Shown here: piece after piece, positions 1 to 8,651 of the stretch
Position numbering within the stretch: the stretch's first letter is position 1
Layout: the number at the start of each line of letters is the position of its first letter
DNA from: Chryseobacterium wanjuense
GTDB taxonomy: Bacteria > Bacteroidota > Bacteroidia > Flavobacteriales > Weeksellaceae
Assembly (NCBI RefSeq): GCF_900111495.1
Contig: NZ_FOIU01000001.1
Coordinates: 2,418,001-2,482,000 of the forward strand
Direction of reading: 5' to 3'
DNA: 64,000 nt
Made by a program: the position numbers and the translations under genes
The notes under the pieces: generated by a model
Database searches by the model: none
What the model saw: only the letters and a program-made list of their open reading frames with translations
Told to the model about the DNA's origin: nothing

Positions 1-281
1 CTGAAACCTTTATCTGAAAGGTCTTTGGCAGTTTTTTTCCAATACGCTCCATTGAAATTTTTCCCGTGAAGAAGCATAATTGTTTTTCCGTTTGAGGTCT
101 TAGGTTTCACATCCATATAAGCCATTTTCAAATCGTTTTTTTGAGATTTAAATTGGAGAAAATGGACTTCGTAAGGATACTGATAATTGGTAAGTTCCGC
201 ATCCAAAGGTTTTACCTGCGAAAACACCAGATTGGATGCAATCGATAATAGTAAAGCAACAGCAACATTAAAATTTTTCAT
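1..281 (-). CDS. Alpha/beta hydrolase, secreted, 3' end cut off by the window edge
   Basis: The reading frame runs off the left edge, so only the first 93 codons are present. It opens with a Sec signal peptide (MKNFNVAVALLLSIASNLVFSQ), followed by a short lead-in and then the strand-loop motif IMLLHGKNFNGAYW. The HG pair is the oxyanion-hole region of alpha/beta hydrolases, and the motif is followed by a helix rich in lysine. The catalytic Ser, Asp and His lie beyond the window, so substrate cannot be judged. Proteins of this arrangement in Bacteroidota are periplasmic or secreted esterase-like hydrolases. The family call rests on one motif plus the signal peptide. Confidence 0.7.
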   Translation of the reverse strand, partial: MKNFNVAVALLLSIASNLVFSQVKPLDAELTNYQYPYEVHFLQFKSQKNDLKMAYMDVKPKTSNGKTIMLLHGKNFNGAYWKKTAKDLSDKGF

Positions 282-306
282 GAAAATTTATTTTAATGAT
301 TAAAAT

Positions 307-334
307 TAAAAAAACCGCTTCAAAAAGAAACGGT
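307..334 (-). terminator. Intrinsic terminator of the EamA transporter gene
   Basis: Read on the minus strand, ACCG and TTTC pair with GAAG and CGGT across a T-rich loop, followed by seven Ts. It lies about 35 bases past the stop codon at 368 and separates this gene from the hydrolase downstream. Confidence 0.6.
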
Positions 335-367
335 ATACACTATTATTTTTAATATAATTAAGATGTT

Positions 368-1348
368 TTAAGAAACTTCTGCAATTTTATATTCCTTTTG
401 TGAAGGTAAATTCATCAAAACAATAGCAAAAAGAATCAATGCAATTCCCAACCACTGAATGAAAATCACTTTTTCTCCCAATAAAACAAAAGCCATCGCC
501 ACAGAAACCGGAAGTTCCAGTGAAGAAACGATACTTCCCAATCCCAGACCGGCTTTCGGGAAACCAATATTGAATAAAATCGGCGGAATAATGGTTCCGA
601 ATAAAGCCAACACAAAACCATACCTCCATAAAATCGAATAGCGAAATGAGTGAATATGTTCTGTGTTTTCTGTAAAATTTAAATAAATTGATTTTAATCC
701 ATCAAAATGTGAAGGTCCAATCTGAGCAAAAAATAAGAAAATAAAAACCACAACAGCTCCTCCTGAAAGCATGATCATACTTTTCCTCAGAACCGGAAGA
801 TTTGTCGCTAAAGTATTGGATGTAAACATTGTCAGCGTGTAGGATGCCGCTGCCAATAATCCCCAAAAGATACCTTTGACATCCAATTCTATTTCGGTAT
901 TGATCAGATTTGTCGCTAAAATAGTTCCAATTAAAACAATAATTACAGAGACCACTTTTCTGATATTGGGTAATTTTTTTGTTATCAAACTTTCAACCAC
1001 TACACTAAACCAAACCGACTGCATCAATAAGACGATTGCAATTGAAACATTAATATATTGAACAGCAATGTAATAGAATAAGCTTGTACATCCCAGAGAA
1101 GTTCCCGCCATCATCAGGTTTCTGATTTCTTTTGAAGTAGGTGATGGCAACGCTTTTTTTGATGTTATTGTTTGAATAAAATTTAATAGTAAAAGTCCTA
1201 TCAAGCCCAATAAAAACTGAGAAGTAGTAACCTCCGAAGTGGTATACCCCTCCTGATAAGCCAGCTTTACAAAAGTCGCTAACATACCATATATACTAGC
1301 ACCAATTCCTACAAATAAAACTCCTTTTAGTATATTTTTCTTCTTCAT
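368..1348 (-). CDS. EamA (DMT superfamily) transporter
   Basis: A 326-residue integral inner-membrane protein with about ten hydrophobic segments in two similar halves, the usual size and layout of the drug/metabolite transporter superfamily. The second half ends in the characteristic stretch LPVSVAMAFVLLGEKV followed by QWLGIALILFAIVL, which matches the EamA consensus (small residues, LGE, Q..G). The family exports metabolites or amino acids by secondary transport; substrate cannot be read from sequence. It is transcribed alone, with a TAACTTTG box 23 bases upstream of the ATG and its own terminator. Start is the first ATG after that box. Confidence 0.85.
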   Translation of the reverse strand: MKKKNILKGVLFVGIGASIYGMLATFVKLAYQEGYTTSEVTTSQFLLGLIGLLLLNFIQTITSKKALPSPTSKEIRNLMMAGTSLGCTSLFYYIAVQYINVSIAIVLLMQSVWFSVVVESLITKKLPNIRKVVSVIIVLIGTILATNLINTEIELDVKGIFWGLLAAASYTLTMFTSNTLATNLPVLRKSMIMLSGGAVVVFIFLFFAQIGPSHFDGLKSIYLNFTENTEHIHSFRYSILWRYGFVLALFGTIIPPILFNIGFPKAGLGLGSIVSSLELPVSVAMAFVLLGEKVIFIQWLGIALILFAIVLMNLPSQKEYKIAEVS

Positions 1349-1370
1349 GATTCATTTTTTGAACAGCCCG

Positions 1371-1378
1371 CAAAGTTA
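1371..1378 (-). promoter_or_regulatory. -7 promoter box for the EamA gene
   Basis: TAACTTTG on the minus strand matches the Bacteroidota -7 consensus TAnnTTTG and sits 23 bases before the start codon. No TTG was found at the expected upstream distance, so only the -7 element is called. Confidence 0.4.
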
Positions 1379-1421
1379 CAATTTATTAATTAAAATAATT
1401 AAAATCCTCAAAGTGATAGAT

Positions 1422-1456
1422 AAATAAAATCGGCGCAAGCTTTGCTTGCGCCGATT
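1422..1456 (-). terminator. Strong intrinsic terminator after the first M36 peptidase gene
   Basis: A perfect GC-rich stem, CGGCGCAAGC paired with GCTTGCGCCG and extended by AAT/ATT, with a 3-base loop, followed on the minus strand by TTTTATTTAT. It lies 25 bases past the stop codon. Confidence 0.8.
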
Positions 1457-1481
1457 CATATGTTTATAAATTATTTAAAAA

Positions 1482-4100
1482 TTATTTCTTAACAATAACT
1501 TTTGAAGTTGCATCGAAACCTAAACCTTTTACTTTAACCATATAAGTCCCGTTAATCAGCTTGTCTGTAGAAATTGATTTTTTAGCATCCGGAGAAATCT
1601 TGTCTTCAGAAGACACCAATTTTCCTGACATATCATAAATCTCAACACTTACTTTTCCTAAAGTATTGCTTGGGAAGTTGATAAAGAATTCATTCTTAGC
1701 CGGGTTCGGATAGATTGAAATATTGTCTTTAACTGTTTTCACTTCGTCTGTTGCCAATACACATTCTGCCGGTACTGTGAAATCCTGAACCTGGTCATTG
1801 ATGTTTGTTTTAGATCCCGCAGAAGCATTAACTCCTAATCCTCTTTTTGCAAAGGTTCTCCAGATCATACATTTGTCAACACCTCCTGTAGTTGCCAATT
1901 CTGCTTGCAAAATTGCGTTTCTACCATCAATAAATGTAGGACTACAAGCCTGAAGCTTTAAAGCATCTGTTACTAATTGTAATACTCTTGAGCTACCATT
2001 AGTTGTGTTAGAAGTCACATCAGAAGCATATCCATACTTAGCAACATATTGCCAGTTAAGATCCCAAAGCATTGTTGCCCAAACAAAACCGATAGAATGA
2101 ACATCAGGAACCATTGTTGATCCATTTAAGAACTCCATTCCGTTTGTATCAACATAAGTATAGTCGTTGATTAAAAAATCTGGTGAATATTTCGCGGGTC
2201 TGAGACCATCTCCTGAAATTCCTTCTCCTAAAGCATAAGTAGCCATTCCTCTTGGAACAGATGCATTATCTCCTGATTTGTTAGTTAACATTAAAGCAAA
2301 GAAATCAGACCAACCCTCTCCCATTTGCTCTTTACTCTGAGTATATTGTAGGCAAGTATAACCATTTCCAGTTAATCTATTAGAAATTCCATGACCATAT
2401 TCATGGATCATAATTCCGTTATCAAAACTTCCATCTTGTTTTGTGCTATAACTCATTGAAACATTTACCGGAACATTGTTAGCCAATTGAGACTTAATAT
2501 ATTCTCCTTCAACATTATCAATAAGCTCTGACATTATGTAAACGTTAGCATTTGTTCCTGACATATTTCCCGGAGCAGCAGATGTCGGTGAATTATAAAG
2601 TATAGCACCAATAGCTCCGGCATTTTGCATATTTTCCACTTTTATGCTGAAATCACAGTTTCCTCTCTCAGCCAATCCAATAAATCCACTTAAAGAGTTT
2701 GCAGGAAGTGCGGTACAAGCATCTAAAACAGGTGATAATTTCACATCACCAGAAACTGGAAGCCCTGTAATTTGCTGACCAAATTGAGCGATATAAGAGA
2801 CAGGAGTTCTTGATGTAGCAGAGGCAGGTGCATTATAGAATAGTTTTTGTGAACTATTTACCCACACATACATCTGCATTCTTCCACTTCCTCCATCTTG
2901 AGGAGTTGCAAAATTTGCATTATTATAATTTTGAACATTGGCTGTCACCACAGTACCCGCACCATCTTGTGCTTCTGCGTTTACAAAATCATTTCCAGTA
3001 CCACCTAAATTAAAATTATTTTTTTGAAAATTTTTCGAAGCTGGAGTAAAGCCAAACTTATAAAATATATCATGCATCATATTGTTTGCATAAAATAAGT
3101 TGGTAATTGCTGCATCCTGATTCGTTAAAGCAAGTGCTCCTGCAGTATAGGGAAAATTAAAATTTCTTGTTGCTCCACCATCAACTGTTGTACCTGTAAA
3201 AAAATCATCATCATATAAATCCTGATAAGCAAAAACGTTATTTCCCTGAGCGGTTGTATAATGAATTGTTCCGTCAGAATGCCATCCTTCCGGTGAAGCC
3301 GTAAGATTCCATGGATTTGTTACCACTGATCTTGATCCGAAAGTCGGAGCTTCTATTGGAAAAGGAAATACATTATAAGAGGCATTGTCCGGAGATAATA
3401 ATACACTTGTTTTCGGAATTGCAGATTCATAGTTTTCTTTTCCTAAAGGGAAAACAGCCAAACTGTTTTCATGTGAATGTCCATATGGATGATCAACGAA
3501 ATTACAGCTAAGATTTAAATTATTTTTTTCAATAATTTCTCCTGTATTGGCATTTACTAAAATATCCCAGTAATTCGAAGTCTTTCTCTCAGGAAAAGTG
3601 AATTCGTAGCATAAAACCAAATCTTCACCTTTCTTTACATATACCAATTGATGCTTCGCGAAAGCATCTTTAGTGTCAGCATCATGAAAATTAAGAATCT
3701 TTACCTTGCTTGGATCTTCAATATTGGTTCCTTTCGAAGCAAACCCAAAAGCAGTTTCTTTTGAAATTGCAGGAATATTAGAATCAACATTCTGGTAATC
3801 TTTTTCAAAACTATCATTATAAAGTACAACCTGATTATTTTTAATCAAAACAGATCCTAATGATCTATAAACAGGTAGACCTTTATACATTTGTTGTATT
3901 TTCACAACATCTCCATTCATACTTTCAGAATGGTCATTCACATCAATACTAAAATTAGTAAGGTCAGATTTCTTATATTCCCTGATTTTATTTTTAGAGA
4001 TATAATTTTTAATTAATGTCTCATTATTTTGAGAAAATAAGCTTGAAGATGAGAAAACTGCTAAGGCAGCAAACATAAGGGGTAGAGTTCTCTTTTTCAT
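1482..4100 (-). CDS. M36 family (fungalysin-type) metallopeptidase with T9SS type A sorting domain
   Basis: An 872-residue secreted zinc endopeptidase. Order seen: signal peptide (MKKRTLPLMFAALAVFSSSS), an FTP-like propeptide (about 25-120), the M36 catalytic region, a protease-associated (PA) insert rich in Gly/Ala (about 440-540), the zinc motif HEYGH near residue 566 with the third ligand in GEGWSDFF downstream, and a C-terminal type A sorting domain beginning ISIYPNPAKNEFF and ending VIVKK. The enzyme should be exported by Sec, moved across the outer membrane by T9SS, and cut at the sorting domain. An ATG 39 bases upstream (4139) is in frame, but those codons overlie a leader shared with the neighbouring paralogue, and the hydrophobic signal peptide starts at 4100. 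Catalytic residues are intact. It is the second of two tandem copies. Confidence 0.92.
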   Translation of the reverse strand: MKKRTLPLMFAALAVFSSSSLFSQNNETLIKNYISKNKIREYKKSDLTNFSIDVNDHSESMNGDVVKIQQMYKGLPVYRSLGSVLIKNNQVVLYNDSFEKDYQNVDSNIPAISKETAFGFASKGTNIEDPSKVKILNFHDADTKDAFAKHQLVYVKKGEDLVLCYEFTFPERKTSNYWDILVNANTGEIIEKNNLNLSCNFVDHPYGHSHENSLAVFPLGKENYESAIPKTSVLLSPDNASYNVFPFPIEAPTFGSRSVVTNPWNLTASPEGWHSDGTIHYTTAQGNNVFAYQDLYDDDFFTGTTVDGGATRNFNFPYTAGALALTNQDAAITNLFYANNMMHDIFYKFGFTPASKNFQKNNFNLGGTGNDFVNAEAQDGAGTVVTANVQNYNNANFATPQDGGSGRMQMYVWVNSSQKLFYNAPASATSRTPVSYIAQFGQQITGLPVSGDVKLSPVLDACTALPANSLSGFIGLAERGNCDFSIKVENMQNAGAIGAILYNSPTSAAPGNMSGTNANVYIMSELIDNVEGEYIKSQLANNVPVNVSMSYSTKQDGSFDNGIMIHEYGHGISNRLTGNGYTCLQYTQSKEQMGEGWSDFFALMLTNKSGDNASVPRGMATYALGEGISGDGLRPAKYSPDFLINDYTYVDTNGMEFLNGSTMVPDVHSIGFVWATMLWDLNWQYVAKYGYASDVTSNTTNGSSRVLQLVTDALKLQACSPTFIDGRNAILQAELATTGGVDKCMIWRTFAKRGLGVNASAGSKTNINDQVQDFTVPAECVLATDEVKTVKDNISIYPNPAKNEFFINFPSNTLGKVSVEIYDMSGKLVSSEDKISPDAKKSISTDKLINGTYMVKVKGLGFDATSKVIVKK

Positions 4101-4118
4101 ATTGATTAATAAAGGTGC

Positions 4119-4133
4119 TAATTTACAAATATT
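4119..4133 (-). promoter_or_regulatory. Leader/promoter element shared by the two M36 genes
   Basis: AATATTTGTAAATTA on the minus strand, 18 bases before the ATG. It includes a one-mismatch version of the TAnnTTTG -7 box. The paralogue at 6819 carries ATTTGTAAATTA at exactly the same distance from its ATG, followed by a matching CTTTATTA. Confidence 0.4.
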
Positions 4134-4165
4134 ATTCAATTGAAAAGTTTTTTAATAATATATTT

Positions 4166-4200
4166 TAAAACAAAAATGACCATTCAATATTGAACAGTCA
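4166..4200 (-). terminator. Intrinsic terminator after the second M36 peptidase gene
   Basis: Inverted repeat TGAC...TTCAATATTGAA...GTCA followed on the minus strand by TTTTTGTTTT. The stem also has Ts on the other side, but no plus-strand gene ends here. Confidence 0.65.
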
Positions 4201-4224
4201 TTTTTATTAGTATTTAAGTTAATA

Positions 4225-6819
4225 TTATTTTCTTACAATTACTTTTGAAGTTGCATCGAAACCTAAACCTTTTACTTTAACCATATACGTTCCGTTGATC
4301 AGCTTGTCTGTAGAAATTGATTTTTTAGCATCGGGAGAAATCTTGTCTTCAGAAGACACCAACTTTCCAGACATATCATAAATCTCAACACTTACTTTTC
4401 CTAAAGTATTGCTTGGGAATTTGATAAAGAACTCATTTTTAGCCGGATTTGGATAGATTGAAATATTATTTTTAACTGTATTTACCTCATCCGTTGCTAG
4501 CACACATTCTGCCGGTACCGTAAAATCCTGAACCTGGTCATTGATGTTGGTTTTAGATCCTGCAGAAGCATTCACTCCTAATCCTCTTTTTGCAAAGGTT
4601 CTCCAGATCATACATTTGTCAACACCACCCGTCGTTGCAAGATCTGCATTTAAAATTGCATTTCTTCCATCAATAAAAGTAGGGTTACAAATCTGAAGCT
4701 TCAAACCATCCGTTACTAATTGTAGTACTCTTGAGCTACCGTTAGTCGTATTCGCCATCACGTCTGAAGAATAACCGTATTGAGCAACATATTGCCAGTG
4801 AAGATCCCACAGCATCGTTGCCCAAATAAAACCGATAGAGTGTGAATCAGGAACGAGTTGACCACTTGTATTGGTATATTCCATTCCGTTTGTATCTCCG
4901 TAAGTAAAGCCATTAATTGTAAAATCAGGTGAATATTTTGCAGGTCTGATTCCACCACCTGTAATTGGCTGTCCCATGACATAAGTCCCGGTTCCTCTTG
5001 GAACAGAGGCATTGTCTCCTGGTTTATTTGTTAACATTAGCGCAAAGAAATCAGACCAGCCTTCTCCCATTTGTTCCTTATCAGCACTTGAACTTAAACA
5101 TCCTGAACCTGTACCTGTTAATCTATTAGAAATTCCATGTCCGTATTCATGAGTAACGATTCCGTTATCAAAACTTCCATCCGGAGTGATGCTTGTTGCA
5201 GGATCGTTTTTCAACGTTACGTTTACTATTGTACTTGCTGAAAGCTGGCTTTTAATATATTCTCCCTCCGAATTAGTAATTAAAACAGAAGGAATGGTAA
5301 TCGTAGCATCAGTTCCCGACATATTCGACAACGTAGAACCATTTGCCGTATTATTATAAATGATCGCTGCAGTAGCACCGGCATTCTGTACATTTTTAAC
5401 CTTAACTGTAAATGCACATGTTCCTCTTTCTACTAATCCTATTTTTCCTGCAAGTGAAGCCGCCGGCAATGCTGTACATCCATCCAGAACAGATGAAAGC
5501 TGCACATCTCCTGTAACTCCCGTTGCATCTAAAGGATTTCCAAATAATGCCGTTCCTACACTCGGTTGTCTCGGAACTGCCGCACTTGGCGCATTATAAA
5601 AGAAATTTCTATTTCTGGTAGACCAAAGATACATTTGCATTCTCGGCTTAGTTCCATCGGCAGGGGTTGCAAAGTTGGCATTGTTTATACCTCCTCCATC
5701 TTGTGCTTCTGCATTTACATAATCACTTCCCAAACCGCCAAGTCCGAAGTTGGTCTGCTGGAAATTTCTTGCCGCTGGTGTAAAGCCAAACATATAAAAT
5801 ATATCGTGTATCTTATTATTCATGTAGAATAAATTGGTAACAGATGCACTTAAATTGCTGGAAGGATCTGCATTAATACTGAACGGATAATCAAAATTTC
5901 TTGCAGCACCTCCATCAGGTGAAAAACCGATTATATTCGTTCCTGCAGTATCCTCATATGCATAGACATTATTTCCTCTTGTGTAGGTATATCGGGTTGT
6001 TCCGTCATAATGCCAGCCTTCCGGAGATGCCGTAATTATCCATGGATTATTCACAATTGATCTTGAGCCAAAAGTAGGAGCCTCCAACGGTAATGCAAAA
6101 ATATTATACGAAGCATTATCCGGTGCAAGGAGTGAAAAACTTTGCTGAGTTCCATTCACGGGCCCAATGAAATTGTTCTGAATTTCTGTGTGATCATGTG
6201 AAAATGCATCATCATTGAAATTACAGGATAAATTCAAATCCAGTTTGCTGATGATATTTCCATTAGTTGCATCGACCAAAATATCCCAGTAATTCGGGGA
6301 ATCCGGTTCCGGAAGGGAAAACTCATAGACAAGTTTTAAAACACCTCCGTTTTCAACATATACCAATCGCTGTTTAGCTGCCTGCTGATTTACCGGATCT
6401 GCATCAGAAAAGCCAAGAATAGGATAATTTTCAATTTTTTGCTTTTGCAGGTTCTGTGATATTTTTTGAAGTGCCGCAGTTTTACTGATTAAAGCATTAT
6501 TTGGGGTAGCCGAGCTGTAATCCTTTAAAAAATTATCAATATAATACGTAATTTTATTATCTCTCACGATGGCTGTCCCTGCTGCATTGTAGACAGGCAA
6601 TCCATTATAAGTCTGTTGAAATTTAACAACATTCCCATTCAATGATTTTGAAGGATCTACATTTTCTATAATAAAATTGGTAAGATCAGATTTCTTATAT
6701 TCTCTAATCTTGTTTTGAGAAATGTAATCCTTAATCAACTTCTCATTATCTTGTCCGTATAAAACAGACGGAAAAATTGCCGATACGGCAAATAAAAGGG
6801 GTAAAGCTAACTTTTTCAT
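4225..6819 (-). CDS. M36 family (fungalysin-type) metallopeptidase with T9SS type A sorting domain, paralogue
   Basis: An 864-residue paralogue of the downstream gene with the same order of parts: signal peptide (MKKLALPLLFAVSAIFPSVL), FTP-like propeptide starting with the shared motif NKIREYKKSDLTNF, catalytic region, PA insert (LVERGTCAFTVKVKNVQNAG), HEYGH near residue 557 with GEGWSDFFAL after it, and a type A sorting domain. The catalytic residues are complete. The last 134 residues differ from the neighbour at only four positions, while the first 300 are clearly diverged, which points to gene conversion of the 3' end. ATG at 6819 was preferred over 6858 because the upstream codons overlie the shared leader. 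It has its own terminator, so the pair is probably not one transcript. Confidence 0.92.
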   Translation of the reverse strand: MKKLALPLLFAVSAIFPSVLYGQDNEKLIKDYISQNKIREYKKSDLTNFIIENVDPSKSLNGNVVKFQQTYNGLPVYNAAGTAIVRDNKITYYIDNFLKDYSSATPNNALISKTAALQKISQNLQKQKIENYPILGFSDADPVNQQAAKQRLVYVENGGVLKLVYEFSLPEPDSPNYWDILVDATNGNIISKLDLNLSCNFNDDAFSHDHTEIQNNFIGPVNGTQQSFSLLAPDNASYNIFALPLEAPTFGSRSIVNNPWIITASPEGWHYDGTTRYTYTRGNNVYAYEDTAGTNIIGFSPDGGAARNFDYPFSINADPSSNLSASVTNLFYMNNKIHDIFYMFGFTPAARNFQQTNFGLGGLGSDYVNAEAQDGGGINNANFATPADGTKPRMQMYLWSTRNRNFFYNAPSAAVPRQPSVGTALFGNPLDATGVTGDVQLSSVLDGCTALPAASLAGKIGLVERGTCAFTVKVKNVQNAGATAAIIYNNTANGSTLSNMSGTDATITIPSVLITNSEGEYIKSQLSASTIVNVTLKNDPATSITPDGSFDNGIVTHEYGHGISNRLTGTGSGCLSSSADKEQMGEGWSDFFALMLTNKPGDNASVPRGTGTYVMGQPITGGGIRPAKYSPDFTINGFTYGDTNGMEYTNTSGQLVPDSHSIGFIWATMLWDLHWQYVAQYGYSSDVMANTTNGSSRVLQLVTDGLKLQICNPTFIDGRNAILNADLATTGGVDKCMIWRTFAKRGLGVNASAGSKTNINDQVQDFTVPAECVLATDEVNTVKNNISIYPNPAKNEFFIKFPSNTLGKVSVEIYDMSGKLVSSEDKISPDAKKSISTDKLINGTYMVKVKGLGFDATSKVIVRK

Positions 6820-6837
6820 ATACACTAATAAAGTTGT

Positions 6838-6852
6838 TAATTTACAAATAAT
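6838..6852 (-). promoter_or_regulatory. Leader/promoter element shared by the two M36 genes
   Basis: ATTTGTAAATTA on the minus strand at the same spacing from the ATG as in the paralogue ending at 4100. The upstream bases (ATTATTTG) are a poorer match to TAnnTTTG than in the other copy. Confidence 0.35.
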
Positions 6853-6925
6853 TAACAATAAAATAATATTTTATTTAAGGGATTATCATTAAAAACAGCA
6901 ATCATTATATTATTTATAATTTTAA

Positions 6926-6956
6926 AATAAAAAAAGGCTGTCAACTGACAGCCTTT
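6926..6956 (-). terminator. Intrinsic terminator of the vWA protein gene
   Basis: AAAGGCTGTC pairs perfectly with GACAGCCTTT around an AGTT loop, followed by a T run on the minus strand. Confidence 0.8.
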
Positions 6957-6982
6957 AATTAAATTTTTATTGTTTATTGATC

Positions 6983-8491
6983 TTATCTCTTAATTATTTT
7001 TTCTGTGTAAGTTATATTCTTATCAGAAACTATTTTCACAAGATAAATCCCTTCTTTTTGAGAATGCAAATCAACGTTTACTTCTTTTTCATTATTAAAT
7101 GATGTGTTGTAAACGGTATTTCCGTTCAGGTCAAGAACCTGTAACTTTCCTGTTTCAATTCCTTTATTTAAAACAACTTTAAACATTCCATTGGTAGGAT
7201 TCGGCGTAAGCTGCAATTTTTGTTCAACTGTTACCAAATTCTTTTTGTAATGATTCGGATCGGCATTTCTGTCCAGTTTAAAATCATTATTATTATTTTT
7301 TTGTTTTAAAAGCGGAGTACTTGGAACGCCTTTCATACAATCGAAATTGATATCATAACTAAAGAAAGGATACGTATTCCAGCTGGATGTATAATAGGTC
7401 TGACCGCCCACTTCATAAGCTAATGTCAGTAAGAATTTAAACTGCCCCGTTAAAGCACTTGGAGGAACACTGCTGAAATCGGCAGCTGTCATCCATTGCC
7501 AGAATCCGTTTGGAGGAGTCAATGTAGGGTTATATGAAACCGGATATTCATCACCAGTTGTAAGACTTACTATTGATAAATTTAAACCTATAAATGTTGC
7601 TCCGGCAGGTAAATCATAAGTTCCGAAAACAGACTGTACGGTATTGAATCCGCCACAATCATTTGGTTCATAATACATTTCTATATTTCCACCACCTGAA
7701 TTTTCACAAACACCTTTCGTGATTTCTGTGATTTCGTCCGGCGTTAATAAAAAACTAGGCTTCCCGAAATATAATCTTGGAGAAATTCCGAAATCAGGAT
7801 CATCTGTATTGTTTTCAACTGTCCCGAAATAAGAACCTCCCGCACTTGCAATAGATGCTGCAGCCTGAGTTGAATAGCTGTCATAGCTCACGTGCACGAC
7901 AGCAAATTTTGTTTTTCTGTCTCTTTTGAATACTGTTACATTTTTAAATGCAGCCGGATCAGCATAGGTCGTGTCATAGTAATTTACAAGATAAGAACCA
8001 CTTACGAGATCTCCTCCTGCTCTTCCTGCATCCGTGAACAAAATAAAGACAAAAGAATTTGAAGGATCTCTGTGTAAAGTAGTTTGAGGGCTCACAATAT
8101 CCGGGTTGGGAGTACCATCCAAAGCATTTCCTACCAGCCCTAAAGCTTCATGAAAATGATCTCCGACGTCTAATCTTCTTACAAAACTTTGAGCCGTAAC
8201 TATATTATTCGTAAAATCTGACTCGATATAAATGATCGGGTGGCTTGGTGAGCTTCCCAACAGGGCTGTTCCGTAGTGAACCACACTTACCCTGTTTTTT
8301 GGATTACAGGCTAATATTTTCTCGATAAGTTTTTTAGCACTGATTCTCATTTCCTCATAAGCCTGACTGCCAATGGAGGCACTGTTGTCGATACAGATGA
8401 TAAAATCGGTTCCGGCGCCCGGTGTCTGGGCTTTTGAGAAGTTTAATGACATAAAAAATGCCATAAGCAAAAATAAAAATGCTTTTTTCAT
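6983..8491 (-). CDS. von Willebrand factor A domain protein with T9SS type A sorting domain
   Basis: A 502-residue secreted protein. After the signal peptide (MKKAFLFLLMAFFMSLNFSK) comes a vWA domain: FIICIDNSASIGSQ supplies the DxSxS metal-ion adhesion (MIDAS) motif, and FVFILFTDAG supplies the later Asp strand. A middle region of about 180 residues with no recognised domain follows. The end is a type A sorting domain (LTPNPTNGMFKVVL ... TEKIIKR). vWA domains with intact MIDAS residues bind ligands through a divalent metal, so a surface adhesion role is likely. An in-frame ATG at 8617 would add 42 residues with no signal-peptide character and would overlap the rpsA terminator, so 8491 was chosen. 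Transcribed alone. Confidence 0.85.
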   Translation of the reverse strand: MKKAFLFLLMAFFMSLNFSKAQTPGAGTDFIICIDNSASIGSQAYEEMRISAKKLIEKILACNPKNRVSVVHYGTALLGSSPSHPIIYIESDFTNNIVTAQSFVRRLDVGDHFHEALGLVGNALDGTPNPDIVSPQTTLHRDPSNSFVFILFTDAGRAGGDLVSGSYLVNYYDTTYADPAAFKNVTVFKRDRKTKFAVVHVSYDSYSTQAAASIASAGGSYFGTVENNTDDPDFGISPRLYFGKPSFLLTPDEITEITKGVCENSGGGNIEMYYEPNDCGGFNTVQSVFGTYDLPAGATFIGLNLSIVSLTTGDEYPVSYNPTLTPPNGFWQWMTAADFSSVPPSALTGQFKFLLTLAYEVGGQTYYTSSWNTYPFFSYDINFDCMKGVPSTPLLKQKNNNNDFKLDRNADPNHYKKNLVTVEQKLQLTPNPTNGMFKVVLNKGIETGKLQVLDLNGNTVYNTSFNNEKEVNVDLHSQKEGIYLVKIVSDKNITYTEKIIKR

Positions 8492-8599
8492 AGTTAATAT
8501 TTTGTTTTTTGATTCAGGTAAAAGTAATAATTTTTCTTTATTTGGTGATATATTTTTAAAAAAATAAATCAAATTATTAAAAAAGCATAATTTGATAAA

Positions 8600-8628
8600 C
8601 AAAAAAAAGCCACTCAAATGAGTGGCTT
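8600..8628 (-). terminator. Intrinsic terminator of rpsA
   Basis: AAGCCACTC pairs with GAGTGGCTT around a short loop, followed by eight Ts on the minus strand. It lies 24 bases after the rpsA stop. Confidence 0.8.
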
Positions 8629-8651
8629 AATTATTTAAATAGAGGTCAGGA